DNA from: Prevotella sp. | Lineage (GTDB): Bacteria; Bacteroidota; Bacteroidia; Bacteroidales; Bacteroidaceae | Reading direction: 5' to 3' | Length of the DNA stretch: 5,710 bases | NCBI GenBank assembly: GCA_017424205.1 | Contig: JAFPAS010000089.1 | Coordinates: 1-5,710, forward strand | Shown here: one piece after another, positions 5,539-5,710 of the stretch | Layout: each line of letters opens with the position of its first letter | Numbering within the stretch: the stretch's first letter is position 1 | The notes under the pieces: generated by a model | The model's database searches: none | The model's input: the letters and a program-made list of their open reading frames with translations, nothing else | What the model was told of the DNA's origin: nothing | Program-made: the position numbers and the translations under genes

Positions 5539-5710
5539 ATGAAGATATTCCGGTTAATCATAACTCTGGTGATACTCCTTTCTGGCACACTAAAAGCGTC
5601 AGCTTCGGAAATTATTGTAACCGTATCGCCAAAACAGAGCATTATGCCACCTCAGATACTGATGTATCTGGATGACCCTGGCCGATTCTTTACGATTACC
5701 CTGACAAATA
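5539..5710 (+). CDS. Exported protein, N-terminal fragment; resembles large Bacteroidetes surface (FN3-type) proteins
   Basis: The ATG at 5539 opens 57 codons plus one base, running off the right edge. Residues 1-22 are a Sec signal peptide (basic KIFR, core LIITLVILLSG, cleavage near ASA/SE). No lipobox is present. The mature part has beta-type sequence, VTVSPKQSIMPPQILMYLDD followed by PGRFFTITLTN. From memory, large Bacteroidetes surface proteins carrying fibronectin type III domains (some named TANFOR-domain proteins) begin with the same pattern: a V-T-V-x-P start, then PPQ, Y-D-P-G and a strand ending in LTN. They are often next to a barrel like the upstream one. Only the N-terminus is visible, so length, domains and sorting signal are unknown. 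The start is preceded by A-rich sequence (GAATAAGAATT) without a Shine-Dalgarno motif. Confidence 0.8.
   Translation, partial: MKIFRLIITLVILLSGTLKASASEIIVTVSPKQSIMPPQILMYLDDPGRFFTITLTN

Overview
The window looks like chromosomal DNA of a Bacteroidales bacterium, most likely Prevotella or a close relative. The evidence is AT-rich intergenic DNA, two promoters with the Bacteroidetes -7 element TAnnTTTG, no strong Shine-Dalgarno sequences, and an exported protein ending in a type IX secretion (T9SS) type A sorting domain. Family assignments rest on recognising protein motifs by eye, since no search was possible.

Layout. On the minus strand, positions 1-275 hold the start of a lipoprotein with a TPR-like region, probably the sensory N-terminus of a signalling or regulatory protein. 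A 262-bp divergent intergenic region follows. It carries a good promoter for the leftward gene, a small palindrome, a 15-bp direct repeat with a 21-bp period that fits a LytTR-type response-regulator site, and a -7 element for the rightward gene. Rightward are a 948-aa T9SS cargo protein with Ig-like repeats (538-3384), a 575-aa outer-membrane beta-barrel (3714-5441), and the first 57 codons of another exported protein (5539 to the window end) that resembles the N-terminus of large Bacteroidetes surface proteins.

The 329-bp gap between the first two rightward genes holds a perfect 14-bp hairpin terminator, a 193-bp fold-back element with 20-bp terminal inverted repeats and a possible 4-bp target duplication (a MITE-like element), and a 35-nt stem-loop in the leader of the barrel gene.

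Reading of the locus: the three rightward genes look like a cell-envelope module made of a surface-displayed adhesin-like protein, an uncharacterised outer-membrane barrel and a second surface protein. A divergent signalling gene and a LytTR-like operator could control it. The barrel gene and the gene after it are probably cotranscribed (97-nt gap, no obvious promoter between them). The first gene is probably a separate unit because of the terminator and the inserted element. No CRISPR array, tRNA, rRNA or complete transposase gene was seen.
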